Positions 1 through 9,577 of a stretch of DNA of 64,000 nt are shown piece after piece; within the stretch, counting starts at the first letter, position 1, and every line of letters starts with the position of its first letter. Both the position numbers and the translations under genes were made by a program. Origin of the DNA: Rheinheimera lutimaris (lineage in GTDB: Bacteria > Pseudomonadota > Gammaproteobacteria > Enterobacterales > Alteromonadaceae); NCBI RefSeq assembly GCF_013283795.1, contig NZ_JABSOD010000001.1:190009-254008 (forward strand), written 5' to 3'. Below the pieces are notes generated by a model that worked only from the letters and a program-made list of their open reading frames with translations, did no database searches and was not told the origin of the DNA.

Positions 1-200
1 CGCTGATCTAACACTTTGATTTCATTTTCTAAAAAACGATTTCGCTGCGTTTGGCCATCAATTCTGGCGCTATAAACCATATTAATCAGAAACACGAGAA
101 GAAAGCTAAACATCGCAGTAGCAGTTAATACAGTAAGATATTGTTTTTGCCGTTCTTTTCGCGCTGCATCGCGCCACGGCAACAGGTTTATATATGCCAT
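1..200 (-). CDS. pilN: Type IV pilus assembly protein PilN, N-terminal part (cut by window edge)
   Basis: PilN is a bitopic inner-membrane protein of the type IV pilus alignment complex and binds PilM through its short cytoplasmic tail. The visible 66 residues begin MAYINLLPWRDAARKERQ, which matches the INLLPWR motif used by PilM-PilN pairing. A hydrophobic membrane helix follows at about residues 22-42, then the start of a periplasmic coiled coil. The ATG at 200 lies inside the last codons of pilM (13-base overlap), so the two are translationally coupled. The rest of the gene lies outside the window. Confidence 0.93.
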   Translation of the reverse strand, partial: MAYINLLPWRDAARKERQKQYLTVLTATAMFSFLLVFLINMVYSARIDGQTQRNRFLENEIKVLDQ

Positions 201-1267
201 GACGAAAAGCTCCTTAACGCCAAACCGCTGGCAACCATTAATTGTGACGCGTGACGGTTTAACTGCTCACGGTCAACTGACGTAGCGACTTCCATTGACT
301 TAAATGGATTTGCAACCACAGTATGAATACCCAGCTCATCAATCAACAGCTTATCAATGCCGTCAATTAACGCAGTACCACCAGAGATAATCAGGTAGTC
401 AACCGCATCTTTACCACTGCTGGTTAGATACATTTGTATACCACGGCGTACTTGCTGCAATAGCATCGTCTGAAACGGTGCCAACACCTCAAAAGTATAG
501 TTAGGCGGCAAATCGCCCGTTACCTTGGCTAACTCAGCTTCTTCATAACTCTTATTGTAATAAGACAGAATACTGCGGGTGTATTGATCACCGCCAAAAA
601 CCTGGTCCCGTGTATACAGCGTTTTGCCATTCTCGATAATGCTGAGCAATGTCATTGTTGCACCGATATCGACCATCGCAACAACTTTTTTCGCAGCGTC
701 ATCCGGCAATTGCTTCAAACACAGCTCAGCAGCACGACTAAGCGAATAGCTCTCTATATCGACGACTTTGGCATTAAAGCCTCCGTTGTCCAAAGCTGCT
801 ACGCGGGCTTCGATACTTTCGGTGCGTGCCGCGCTAAGCAGGACGTTAACCTTGGAGGGGTCTGACTCGTTAACATCGAGTTTCTCGAAATCAAGACTGA
901 CTTCATTTAACGGATAAGGAATAAGGGTATCGGCTTCAACTTCTATCTGACTTTCAAGTTCAGCATCAGTTAAGGACACATCCATAAAGATCACTTTACT
1001 GATAACAGTCGATCCGGATACAGCAGTGGCGGCAAATTTTACTGAGCGCGGGATCTTTTTACGGATCTTGCTCAACACATTCCCCACGGCTTCTATATCC
1101 TGGATCTCTCGATCAGCCATAGCACCTTTTATCATTGGCTCAACGGCAAATGCTTCTACTTTACACACGCCGTTGTGTTGACTTAACAACACAGCCTTGA
1201 CGGAGTGCGCACCGACATCGATGCCCACCATCATCGGTGTTTGTTTACTGAACAGGCGATTTATCAT
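188..1267 (-). CDS. pilM: Type IV pilus assembly protein PilM
   Basis: PilM is an actin-like (FtsA-fold) cytoplasmic ATP-binding protein that docks on the PilN tail and links the pilus platform to PilO and PilP. The 359 residues have the usual family length. An actin-type phosphate-1 motif is visible near the N-terminus (GIDVGAHSVKAVLL), a phosphate-2 type motif at about 200 (MVDIGATMTLL) and an adenosine-type glycine motif (IISGGTALIDG) near residue 300. It is the first gene of a pilMN(OPQ) operon and diverges from mrcA, a neighbourhood common in Gammaproteobacteria. Confidence 0.96.
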   Translation of the reverse strand: MINRLFSKQTPMMVGIDVGAHSVKAVLLSQHNGVCKVEAFAVEPMIKGAMADREIQDIEAVGNVLSKIRKKIPRSVKFAATAVSGSTVISKVIFMDVSLTDAELESQIEVEADTLIPYPLNEVSLDFEKLDVNESDPSKVNVLLSAARTESIEARVAALDNGGFNAKVVDIESYSLSRAAELCLKQLPDDAAKKVVAMVDIGATMTLLSIIENGKTLYTRDQVFGGDQYTRSILSYYNKSYEEAELAKVTGDLPPNYTFEVLAPFQTMLLQQVRRGIQMYLTSSGKDAVDYLIISGGTALIDGIDKLLIDELGIHTVVANPFKSMEVATSVDREQLNRHASQLMVASGLALRSFSSWHI

Positions 1268-1417
1268 AGCTTCCTGCGGCCAATTTATAGTTATGATTAT
1301 TGTCTCATTGTTAGCTCAGTCGCTAATTTTTGGCAAGAAAAAGCGTTTAATCTAAAGCTAATAAATATATACTAGCAGCGTTGTAACGGAATTGGGAGTA
1401 AAAATTGGGGCTATTCA

Positions 1418-4030
1418 GTGTCTTGGGTTAAAAAACTTTTAATTCTCAGTCTGAGCATGATCCTGTTTGGTATCATGACGATCGCAGGGATCTATTTCTA
1501 TCTCAAAGACGATCTTCCTGACGTCACTACCTTGTCAGACGTCAGGTTGCAGACTCCGATGCAGGTGTTTACCGCTGACGGTGAACTTATTTCGCAATTT
1601 GGAGAAAAGCGCCGTATTCCGCTAAAACTGGAAGAAATGCCTCCTTTGTTAGTACAAGCATTTCTGGCAGTTGAAGATACAAGGTTTTACGAGCATCCGG
1701 GTATAGATATTATCGGCATTTTTCGCGCTGTCACAGTCGTGGCCTCTTCCGGTGACTTCAGTCAGGGTGCCAGTACTATTACGCAGCAACTGGCACGTAA
1801 TTTTTTCTTAAGCCGTGAAAAGAAAATAGCCAGAAAAGTCAAAGAGATATTTCTTGCCTTTCATATCGAGCAGCTGTTAAGCAAAGATCAGATCTTAGAG
1901 CTTTATCTGAACAAGATAGAACTGGGACAACGGTCTTTTGGTGTTGGCGCCGCCGCTCAGGTGTACTTTGGTAAAACTGTGCATGAGCTGACAGTAGACG
2001 AAATAGCCATTATTGCCGGCTTGCCTAAAGCACCGTCAGCACTGAACCCAGTGCGCTCTGCCAGCAATGCCAGAGCACGACGCAATGTTGTGCTTGGCCG
2101 GATGCTGGACACCGGCGTTATTGATAAAGCAACTTACCAACAAGCGATAGCCGCACCAGTTACCAGCCGTTTACATGGCGCGCAGATCACCGCATCAGCA
2201 CCTTATATAGCTGAAATGGTGCGTCAGGAGATGGTCGCCCGTTTTGGAGAAGAAACCGCCTATTCCGCCGGGCTACAGGTTTTTACCACGATACAAAGCA
2301 AACAGCAGGCGGCAGCTAAAATCGCCCTGCAGCAAAATTTGTATAACTATGACGAACGCCACGGCTACCGTGGGCCTGTTGCCCAATTGTGGCCGGCAGA
2401 ACTGACCGAAGCAGCAGATGCTGAAGCGGTGTATCAAGAAACAGATCCTTTGAGCCCGGCCGATATTCAGGCCTATCTGGACCAACAATCCGGCATAGAA
2501 GACTTGCACTCAGCCGTCGTTACCGCCGTTAGTGCACAAAGCGCTGATATTATGTTGGCCGGCGGTCAGCAAGTCACGTTGGAGTGGGATGGCCTGAAAT
2601 GGGCAAGAAGTTTTATCTCTGATGAACGTCAGGGAGTGGCACCGAAAACGGCTTACAGTATTTTAGCGCCCGGCATGCATATACTTGTGCGAAAGTCAGA
2701 TGAAAAATGGCGTTTAAGTCAGGTGCCCCTGCCCAGCAGTGCTATTGTTGCTATCGATCCACATAATGGCGCAATACGCTCTTTGATTGGTGGTTACAGT
2801 TTCAGCCAAAGCCAGTTTAACCGTGCCACCCAGGCTAAACGTCAGGTCGGCTCTAATATTAAGCCATTTATATATTCAGCGGCACTGGAACATGGCTATA
2901 CGCTGGCATCGATAATGAACGATGCTCCTATCCATCAGTGGGACGACAACGCCGGAATTGCCTGGCGTCCAAAAAACTCTCCGGCAGTATACGACGGACC
3001 GATCCGTATTCGCGAAGCACTGGCAAAATCTAAGAATGTGGTGTCGGTGCGCTTATTACGCGGTGTCGGTGTCGATAATACCATCCGCCATTTACAAAAG
3101 TTTGGTTTTGCCGCGTCAGATCTACCGCGTAATGAAACCCTATCACTGGGTTCAGCATCCCTAACACCACTGGAGCTGGTTACCGGCTACGCTACTTTTG
3201 CCAACGGCGGTTATCTGGTCACGCCTTATGTTATCGATAAGATCCTGGATGAGGATGGGGTAGAACTTTATCAACATCAACCTGCTGTAGCCTGTCGCGA
3301 CTGTCTGGCAGAAACAGAAACAAAGGCTGAAACTGCAATCGATAATGAAGCCCTATTAAACGACTTGTTTAACACCCTGGAAACTGATGCCGCAGCTGAC
3401 CGGAACAACGCTATTGTTACAGAGAGCACAGCTGCGCCCATCGCGGAGCACGTTATTTCAGAACAAAACAGCTTCCTGATTGCCGATGCCTTAAAAAGCA
3501 GTGTTTGGGGCGGAGGAGACTGGCAACGGGGTACCGGTTGGAACGGTACAGCATGGCGGGTGCAGAGCCTGAAGCGGCGTGATATCTCAGCTAAAACAGG
3601 CACAACTAATGATTCCAAAGATACCTGGTTCTCCGGCTTTACACCTGATCTGGCTGTTACTGTCTGGGTTGGCTTTGACGACTCCAACCGCAGCCTCGGT
3701 AGAGCACAGTGGCATGCTAATATGGGGCAACAACAAAGCGCTGGTGCAGAATCCGGCGCCCGCACCGCACTGCCGGCCTGGTTAAGCTATATGCAAACGG
3801 CCCTGCAAGATGTGGCAGAGCAGCAAACCCCACCACCGGTAGGACTGGCATCTGTGCGTATCGATTTAAAGAGTGGTTTGTTAAGCCGAAGTAATGATCA
3901 CACCAGTGATTTTGAGTATTTCAAGCCGGGCACCGAACCAACTCAATATGCCGGCACAGATGTCCAGCAGATAAGCTTCGATAAAAGCCGTGACAAGAAA
4001 ACAGATGAAGAAGAGATAGAGCTATTTTAA
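1418..4030 (+). CDS. mrcA: Penicillin-binding protein 1A (bifunctional peptidoglycan synthase)
   Basis: This is a class A PBP: it polymerises lipid II (glycosyltransferase) and cross-links peptides (transpeptidase) in the periplasm, held by one N-terminal membrane helix (about residues 7-28). GT51 motifs are visible: EDTRFYEHPG with the catalytic Glu, then GASTITQQLARN, then LELYLNKIELG. An OB-type insert follows at about 320-430. The transpeptidase has SNIK near residue 478, an SKN motif near 535 and KTGT near 725. The 870 residues are normal for PBP1A. The start is GTG, preceded by GGGG at 7 bases; no in-frame ATG fits better. The gene diverges from pilM and ends at a strong hairpin. Confidence 0.97.
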   Translation: MSWVKKLLILSLSMILFGIMTIAGIYFYLKDDLPDVTTLSDVRLQTPMQVFTADGELISQFGEKRRIPLKLEEMPPLLVQAFLAVEDTRFYEHPGIDIIGIFRAVTVVASSGDFSQGASTITQQLARNFFLSREKKIARKVKEIFLAFHIEQLLSKDQILELYLNKIELGQRSFGVGAAAQVYFGKTVHELTVDEIAIIAGLPKAPSALNPVRSASNARARRNVVLGRMLDTGVIDKATYQQAIAAPVTSRLHGAQITASAPYIAEMVRQEMVARFGEETAYSAGLQVFTTIQSKQQAAAKIALQQNLYNYDERHGYRGPVAQLWPAELTEAADAEAVYQETDPLSPADIQAYLDQQSGIEDLHSAVVTAVSAQSADIMLAGGQQVTLEWDGLKWARSFISDERQGVAPKTAYSILAPGMHILVRKSDEKWRLSQVPLPSSAIVAIDPHNGAIRSLIGGYSFSQSQFNRATQAKRQVGSNIKPFIYSAALEHGYTLASIMNDAPIHQWDDNAGIAWRPKNSPAVYDGPIRIREALAKSKNVVSVRLLRGVGVDNTIRHLQKFGFAASDLPRNETLSLGSASLTPLELVTGYATFANGGYLVTPYVIDKILDEDGVELYQHQPAVACRDCLAETETKAETAIDNEALLNDLFNTLETDAAADRNNAIVTESTAAPIAEHVISEQNSFLIADALKSSVWGGGDWQRGTGWNGTAWRVQSLKRRDISAKTGTTNDSKDTWFSGFTPDLAVTVWVGFDDSNRSLGRAQWHANMGQQQSAGAESGARTALPAWLSYMQTALQDVAEQQTPPPVGLASVRIDLKSGLLSRSNDHTSDFEYFKPGTEPTQYAGTDVQQISFDKSRDKKTDEEEIELF

Positions 4031-4056
4031 AAAAAGCCCGCGACGCGGGCTTTATT
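4031..4056. terminator. Bidirectional rho-independent terminator between mrcA and argH
   Basis: The hairpin GCCCG-CGACG-CGGGC (4036-4050) has an A run on its left and a T-rich run on its right, so it can stop mrcA on the plus strand and argH on the minus strand. It starts directly after the mrcA stop codon. Confidence 0.85.
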
Positions 4057-4074
4057 GTCAGCCAGATTGTGCTG

Positions 4075-5454
4075 CTACGCCTGCTCAAACCACTGTTTAG
4101 CACTCGCTAATGCTGCCTGCACTTGCTGTGGTGCTGTACCACCGAGCGCGGTGCGCTTTTGCAAACCGGCTTCCAGTTGCAATGCCGGATAAACATCGTC
4201 GCCAATTAATTCACTGAATTGCTGTAACTCAGCCAATGGTAACGCTTCCAGCGCCAACTGTTGCTTCGCCGCATGCACCACCAGCTCACCTACTACCTCG
4301 TGCGCATCACGAAACGGCATGCCTTTACTAACTAAGTAATCGGCTAAGTCAGTGGCGTTGCTGTAGCCGAGCTCAGCCGCCAGACGACACTGCGCCTCGT
4401 TGACACTTAAGTGCGGAAGTACCGTGGCCAATACCAGCAAAGATTGCTGCCAGGTAGCCATCAGGTCAAAAAAGCCCTGTTTGTCTTCCTGCATATCTTT
4501 GTTGTACGCCAGCGGCAAGCCTTTTAACACGTGTAAAATAGCGACCAGATGGCCCAGCACACGGCCGGTTTTACCGCGCAGCAACTCGAATACATCGGGG
4601 TTTTTCTTTTGCGGCATTAGCGATGAGCCCGAACTTATCGCATCGCCCAGTTTGAAAAAGCCCGCTTCGCCGGAGCAAAAGAAAATAACATCCTCAGATA
4701 AGCGCGATAAATGCGTCATACAGATGCTGGCCGCAGCAGATAGCTCCACTACGTAGTCCCGGTCTGACACGGCATCCAGGCTATTCAGCGCGGCGCTGGC
4801 AAAACCGAGACGCTGCGCCAGTTGTTCACGATCAACCGCCACCCCGGTGCCGGCTAAGGCACCACAACCGAGCGGGCAGACATCTAAGCGCACTAAAGCA
4901 TCATCTAAGCGACTGACATCGCGCTTAAACATCTCAACATAAGCCAGCGCCCAATGTGCGACTAATACCGGCTGTGCCCGCTGCAAGTGAGTAAAACCAG
5001 GCATTACCGCGGTTCCGGCTTTATCGGCAAAGGTTAACAAGGCGGCAATGGCACCCAGTAATGACTGACGCACACTTTGTGCATTCAGTTTGCTCCATAA
5101 GCGCAAGTCCGTAGCGACTAAATCATTGCGGCTGCGGCCGGTGTGCAGCTTCTTCGCCACCGCACCCAATTTAGCCGTTAACTGCGCCTCTACCCAGCTG
5201 TGAATATCTTCCTCGCTGGTTTGCAGCGGCAGCTTAGCATCGGCTTCAATTGCCACCGCTAAATCGGCTAAGCCGGCATCCAGCTGCCCAGCTTCATCGC
5301 TACTGATAATACCGGCATGAGCTAACTGCTGTGCCCAGGCACGCGAGGCCTGAATATCCTGTTGTGCCAGCAGATAATCAAAGCTTAGCGAGTCGTTAAA
5401 CTCGCGAAACTCAGCCAGGGTTGCTTCCTGAAAACGTCCGCCCCACATTGCCAT
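4075..5454 (-). CDS. argH: Argininosuccinate lyase
   Basis: ArgH cleaves argininosuccinate to arginine and fumarate, the last step of arginine synthesis. The 459-residue protein has the fumarase/aspartase superfamily signature GSSLMPQKKNPD with the catalytic Ser loop, plus HTGRSRNDLVATDLRL and HLQRAQPV. Several Alteromonadales and Vibrio relatives carry a longer ArgH fused to an N-acetylglutamate synthase domain. This protein ends at the normal ArgH length, so no ArgA is fused here. It is the last gene of argCBFGH, 5 bases after argG. Confidence 0.97.
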   Translation of the reverse strand: MAMWGGRFQEATLAEFREFNDSLSFDYLLAQQDIQASRAWAQQLAHAGIISSDEAGQLDAGLADLAVAIEADAKLPLQTSEEDIHSWVEAQLTAKLGAVAKKLHTGRSRNDLVATDLRLWSKLNAQSVRQSLLGAIAALLTFADKAGTAVMPGFTHLQRAQPVLVAHWALAYVEMFKRDVSRLDDALVRLDVCPLGCGALAGTGVAVDREQLAQRLGFASAALNSLDAVSDRDYVVELSAAASICMTHLSRLSEDVIFFCSGEAGFFKLGDAISSGSSLMPQKKNPDVFELLRGKTGRVLGHLVAILHVLKGLPLAYNKDMQEDKQGFFDLMATWQQSLLVLATVLPHLSVNEAQCRLAAELGYSNATDLADYLVSKGMPFRDAHEVVGELVVHAAKQQLALEALPLAELQQFSELIGDDVYPALQLEAGLQKRTALGGTAPQQVQAALASAKQWFEQA

Positions 5455-5459
5455 AATAA

Positions 5460-6668
5460 TTAACCCTTTTGTTGCTGATGCAGCGCACGAATACGGCTGG
5501 CCAGGCTGTACAAACGAATAAAGCCGGCAGCATCTTTCTGGTTGTACACTTCATCGCCCTCAAAGGTGGCAAAAGCTTCAGAGTACAGTGAGTTGGGCGA
5601 GCGACGTTTGGCTACGGTAACATTACCTTTGTACAGCTTAATCACCACATCACCGGTTAATTGCTCAGCCAGCGAAGTGGCAGCCGCCAACAGCGCATCT
5701 TTAAGCGGGGTAAACCAGCGGCCGTCGTATACCAGTTGGGCAAACTCCTGGCCGACTTCTTCGCGGTATTTCAGTGAAGTACGGTCATATACCAGTGCTT
5801 CTAAGCCTTTTAACGCGGCCATTAAAATGGTGCCGCCCGGTGTTTCATAACAGCCGCGCGATTTCATACCCACTAAACGGTTCTCGACGATATCAATCCT
5901 GCCAATACCATGCTCAGAGCCGATTTCGTTTAACAATTCAATCGCTGCTACCGGCGCAACGGCATGGCCGTTAATTTTGCTCAGCTCGCCATTATCAAAG
6001 CTCAGCTCAACATAGGCTGCATGATCCGGCGCCTGCTCCGGTGACTTGGTCCACATCCACACCTGATCTGACGGCTCACACCAGGGATTCTCCAGCTCGC
6101 CGCCTTCGTGCGAGATATGCCATAAGTTAGCATCGCGGCTGTATATTTTGGTGGCAGACGCCGTAGTCGGTACTTTTTTCTCCGCTAAATAATCCAGCAG
6201 CGACTGGCGTGAATTAAACTGCCACTCGCGCCACGGTGCTATAACGGTTAACTGCGGTGCCAGCGCGGCAAAGGCACCCTCAAAGCGTACCTGATCATTA
6301 CCTTTACCGGTACAACCGTGACACAAGGCATCGGCGCCCAGCTCCAGCGCTAATTTTACCTGAGCGCGTGCAATCACCGGCCGGGCCATAGAGGTACCCA
6401 GCAAATACTGGCCTTCATACACGGCGCCGGTTTTCAGCGTCGGGTAAATCACTTCTTTGACTAACTCTTCGCGTAAATCGACAACATGACAGCTACTGGC
6501 ACCGGAGTTAATGGCTTTTTGCTCGACACCGGCCAGCTCTTCATCACCCTGGCCAACGTTGGCAACAAAAGCGATAACTTCGCAGTTATAGTTATCTTTT
6601 AACCAGGGCACTATGGCCGAAGTGTCCAGACCGCCGGAATAGGCTAAAACGACTTTTTTAATACTCAT
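5460..6668 (-). CDS. argG: Argininosuccinate synthase
   Basis: ArgG joins citrulline and aspartate with ATP to give argininosuccinate. The N-terminal P-loop-like AYSGGLDTS is present, followed by [13 protein letters not shown] and the conserved [15 protein letters not shown] block. The start is placed at the ATG at 6668 (402 residues, [15 protein letters not shown]), because GAGGA lies 5-7 bases upstream. A longer reading from 6683 would add five residues and overlap argF. The gap to argF is 7 bases. Confidence 0.97.
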   Translation of the reverse strand: MSIKKVVLAYSGGLDTSAIVPWLKDNYNCEVIAFVANVGQGDEELAGVEQKAINSGASSCHVVDLREELVKEVIYPTLKTGAVYEGQYLLGTSMARPVIARAQVKLALELGADALCHGCTGKGNDQVRFEGAFAALAPQLTVIAPWREWQFNSRQSLLDYLAEKKVPTTASATKIYSRDANLWHISHEGGELENPWCEPSDQVWMWTKSPEQAPDHAAYVELSFDNGELSKINGHAVAPVAAIELLNEIGSEHGIGRIDIVENRLVGMKSRGCYETPGGTILMAALKGLEALVYDRTSLKYREEVGQEFAQLVYDGRWFTPLKDALLAAATSLAEQLTGDVVIKLYKGNVTVAKRRSPNSLYSEAFATFEGDEVYNQKDAAGFIRLYSLASRIRALHQQQKG

Positions 6669-6675
6669 AGTGTCC

Positions 6676-7590
6676 TCACGCAAATAAACTGATTAATACG
6701 GCATTCTGGGCATGCATGCGGTTTTCCGCCTGCAGTAAAACAAGTGACGCCTCGCTGTCGAGTACCTCGCTGGTAACTTCGTGCTCACGGTGCGCCGGTA
6801 AACAGTGCATAAAGTATTTTACCGCCAGCCGCTGCATGACAGCGGTGTTGATCTGATAGGGTTTAAACACCCGTTCGATAAGTTCAGGATCGGCTTTATC
6901 ACCCATCGACAACCAGGTATCAGTATAGATAGCATCGGCGCCGGCGGCGGCGGATAAATGCGGGCTTAGCTCTAATACTGCACCGGTAGTGGCGGCAATT
7001 TTCTGCACATTAAGCAGCACCTGCGCATCGGGTGAAAACCCCTGTGGCGTAACCACGGTCATCTTCATACCGCTAAGCGCAGCGCCTATCATTAATGAAT
7101 GACAAACATTATTGCCATCACCAACATAAGCCAGATGCACTTTGCTTAAATCGCCAAAGCGCTCTTTTAACGCCAGTAAATCGGCCAATGCCTGGCAGGG
7201 ATGATACAAATCGCTCAGCGCGTTAATCACCGGTTTATGGCTGGCCTGCGCCAGTTGCTCCAGCGTTTGCTGCGAGAACACCCGCGCGACAATGGCATCG
7301 GTCCAGCAAGCCAGATTGCGGCCAAAATCGGCGACGGTTTCGCGTTTGCCCATAGCGCCATTTTGCTGATCCAGATACACGCTATGGCCACCTAGCTTAT
7401 AAATACCGACATCAAAACTGACACGGGTACGCAGCGAGGGTTTCTCAAAAATCAGCGCGATGCTTTTACCCGCCAGCGCTTGGGTGTATTTCTGCGGTTG
7501 CTGTTTTACATTAAGCGCTAAATTCAGCAAATCGTTCAGCGTTGCCGGGCTTAATTCAGCCAGACTCAATAATTGGTTTAGTTTACTCAT
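6676..7590 (-). CDS. argF: Ornithine carbamoyltransferase
   Basis: ArgF transfers carbamoyl phosphate to ornithine to make citrulline. The carbamoyl-phosphate loop reads SLRTR, where the commonest form is [17 protein letters not shown], the DTWLSMG substrate loop and [13 protein letters not shown] are all present and point to ornithine as substrate. The start used is the ATG at 7590 (304 residues, MSKLNQ); a TTG two codons upstream is possible. It sits 43 bases after argB and directly precedes argG. Confidence 0.93.
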   Translation of the reverse strand: MSKLNQLLSLAELSPATLNDLLNLALNVKQQPQKYTQALAGKSIALIFEKPSLRTRVSFDVGIYKLGGHSVYLDQQNGAMGKRETVADFGRNLACWTDAIVARVFSQQTLEQLAQASHKPVINALSDLYHPCQALADLLALKERFGDLSKVHLAYVGDGNNVCHSLMIGAALSGMKMTVVTPQGFSPDAQVLLNVQKIAATTGAVLELSPHLSAAAGADAIYTDTWLSMGDKADPELIERVFKPYQINTAVMQRLAVKYFMHCLPAHREHEVTSEVLDSEASLVLLQAENRMHAQNAVLISLFA

Positions 7591-7633
7591 GTTCAACTGA
7601 CCTGCCGCCAGCGCGGCATCCTTGTTTAAGGGA

Positions 7634-8404
7634 CTAACAGACGATGCGCGTGCCTACTGCTTGCTGTCGCATCAGATTTAACAGATCTTGCGGCTGTTGC
7701 CAGCCCGCGACGGTAATACTTCGTCGCAGTGCCTGAGCGGTATCCAGTGCAGCATCCAGTTTTACTTTCATGCCGCCTTTAATTACGCCTTGTGTCACTA
7801 ATTTTGCAGCTTCAGCACCGTTAAGCTCGCTTATCAATTTTCCTTCGCCATCTAAAATACCCGGCACATCGGTCAGCAACACCAGTTGCCCCTGTACCAG
7901 TTGACAAATAGCGGCGGCAGCTAAATCGGCATTGACATTTAATAACTGGCCCAGCTCACCATGACCAACTGAGCTGAACACCGGCGTAAAGCCGCCAGCC
8001 AGCAGATGTTGCAATAAAGTGCCATCTTGTGGTTTAGCCACGCCCACTGCACCCAGTTTACTATTCAGTTCAAAGCGGCAGCTATTGCCGGCAGATAAGG
8101 TTAAACCGACCGGTTTTAAGCCCTGCAAAGCGGCACGCGCGACCATGTGCGAATTCACCGCACCGGCTAAGGCGCCGGCGATCACCGGCATTTGCTCAGC
8201 CGGTGAAATACGCTGGCCGTCGAGTTTTTCGGTGTGAAAACCAAATTTGGCCAGCCACTGATCCACCTGATCGCCACCGCCGTGCACCAGCACCAGCGGA
8301 TACTGCTGTTTTAGCTCAGCACACACAGCCAGTAATGCATCCAGCGCACTGTCGTCCTGCAACAAGCGGCCACCCATTTTCAGTACCAAAGGCGTATTAT
8401 TCAT
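7634..8404 (-). CDS. argB: Acetylglutamate kinase
   Basis: ArgB phosphorylates N-acetylglutamate, the second step of arginine synthesis. The 256 residues match the shorter, E. coli-like class, which lacks the N-terminal helix of arginine-inhibited hexameric enzymes. The amino-acid kinase fold motifs are visible: LKMGGRLLQD at the N-terminus, VHGGGDQVDQWL, and VNADLAAAAICQ with LLTDVPGIL further on. The start overlaps the argC stop by 8 bases, suggesting translational coupling. Confidence 0.96.
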   Translation of the reverse strand: MNNTPLVLKMGGRLLQDDSALDALLAVCAELKQQYPLVLVHGGGDQVDQWLAKFGFHTEKLDGQRISPAEQMPVIAGALAGAVNSHMVARAALQGLKPVGLTLSAGNSCRFELNSKLGAVGVAKPQDGTLLQHLLAGGFTPVFSSVGHGELGQLLNVNADLAAAAICQLVQGQLVLLTDVPGILDGEGKLISELNGAEAAKLVTQGVIKGGMKVKLDAALDTAQALRRSITVAGWQQPQDLLNLMRQQAVGTRIVC

Positions 8405-9437
8405 GGCTCACCCCAGCAAACAGGCCTGCGGTTTCCGGCTTGCCAAAGCGCACGTTCGCCGCCTGCATCGCCTGCGCTGCCGCACCTTTTAATAAGTTAT
8501 CAATCGCTGACACCACTACCAGTTGCTCGCCATCCTGTTGCCAGTGAATATCGCAATACGGCGTACCGGCGACATCAGCGACATTGGGCGAGTGCGATAC
8601 TAAGCGCACCAACGGTTTACCGTTATAAGCACTATTGAACGCCTGTTTTACCTGCTCTGCCGATACGCCAGCTTTCAGCGTCACCACGCTGGTGGCCAGG
8701 ATACCGCGCTTAAAGTTGCCTAAATGCGGTGTAAACACCACTTTGCGGGCTAAGTTTTGCTCTATTTCCGGCCGGTGGCGGTGTTTAAAAAAGCCGTAGG
8801 CATTTAAGCCGACTTCACAAAATGAGGTGCTAAGCGCGGCTTTACGGCCGGCACCGGATACGCCGCTGGTGGCATTAATCACCGGAATGCAGTTATCTGC
8901 CACTAAACCGGCTTTAAGCAGTGGTAACAGCGCTAAAGTGCAAGCGGTAGGATAACAGCCAGGTACCGAAATTAACCGCGGCAATGGCGTGCTCTGCCAT
9001 TCCATTAAGGAATACACCGCTTCCGCTAACAATTCAGGGTGCTGATGCTCATAACCATAATACTGCGGATACAGCTGCGGCTGCTTTAAGCGGAAGGCGC
9101 CGGATAAATCCACCACATCGATACCCTGCGCTAATAATAGCGGTGTTACCGCTTCACTGGCTTCATGTGGCAGGGCTAAAAAGGCGACATCAACTTTACC
9201 GTTTAAACCTGCAGCCAGCTCATCTGTCCACGGTTGCACCATGATGTCCAGTTGCTGTTTATAACGCGGGTAAAGTGAAGAGAACGGCTCGGCCGCCCGG
9301 CCAGCCGACGCATAAGCGCCAACCAGCTCAAAATAAGGGTTACGCGCTAAAATTACCGCCAGCTCAGCACCGCTGTAACCGGCTGCACCTAATACAATGC
9401 TGCGCACTAAAGAAGAAGATTTGTCTGTTGATAACAT
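8397..9437 (-). CDS. argC: N-acetyl-gamma-glutamyl-phosphate reductase
   Basis: ArgC reduces N-acetylglutamyl phosphate with NADPH to the semialdehyde. The Rossmann loop GAAGYSGAEL is near the N-terminus and the catalytic Cys lies in VPGCYPTACTLALL. The 346 residues are normal. It is the first gene of argCBFGH, about 48 bases downstream of the predicted transcription start. Confidence 0.97.
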   Translation of the reverse strand: MLSTDKSSSLVRSIVLGAAGYSGAELAVILARNPYFELVGAYASAGRAAEPFSSLYPRYKQQLDIMVQPWTDELAAGLNGKVDVAFLALPHEASEAVTPLLLAQGIDVVDLSGAFRLKQPQLYPQYYGYEHQHPELLAEAVYSLMEWQSTPLPRLISVPGCYPTACTLALLPLLKAGLVADNCIPVINATSGVSGAGRKAALSTSFCEVGLNAYGFFKHRHRPEIEQNLARKVVFTPHLGNFKRGILATSVVTLKAGVSAEQVKQAFNSAYNGKPLVRLVSHSPNVADVAGTPYCDIHWQQDGEQLVVVSAIDNLLKGAAAQAMQAANVRFGKPETAGLFAGVSHE

Positions 9438-9492
9438 CGGTTACGGCTCTCGAACAATAAATAACGTATAGGTATAGCACGAAACAGCCGCT

Positions 9493-9521
9493 AGTGTAGA
9501 ACGGCCGCCATGCAGTTTCAA
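9493..9521 (-). promoter_or_regulatory. Sigma70-like promoter of argCBFGH
   Basis: Read on the minus strand, -35 TTGAAA (9516-9521) and -10 TACACT (9493-9498) are separated by exactly 17 bases. The -35 overlaps the proximal ArgR box, the arrangement expected for repression by arginine. The assignment is from sequence alone. Confidence 0.65.
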
Positions 9522-9557
9522 GAATTATTATTCTGTTTTTGTGAATTTTTATACACA
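9519..9557. promoter_or_regulatory. Tandem ArgR operator (two ARG boxes)
   Basis: Two matches to the ARG box core TGAATwwwwATTCA are seen: AGAATTATTATTCT at 9521-9534 and TGAATTTTTATACA at 9542-9555. Their centres are 21 bases apart, so two 18-base boxes sit 3 bases apart, which is the geometry known for the hexameric ArgR repressor. The proximal box overlaps the argC -35 hexamer. Confidence 0.8.
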
Positions 9558-9577
9558 AACAAACAGGCTGCTATCAG

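Noticed and set aside
3277-3765. 162-residue frame on the minus strand inside mrcA
   Set aside because: It lies wholly antisense to the conserved transpeptidase domain and has a Ser/Arg-rich shadow composition with no motif or start signal.
6676-7590. SLRTR in place of STRTR as a sign of acetylornithine or succinylornithine transcarbamylase
   Set aside because: The other substrate loops (HPCQ, DTWLSMG, HCLPA) are of the ornithine type, and the gene sits in a full arg operon; Leu at this place also occurs in true ornithine enzymes.
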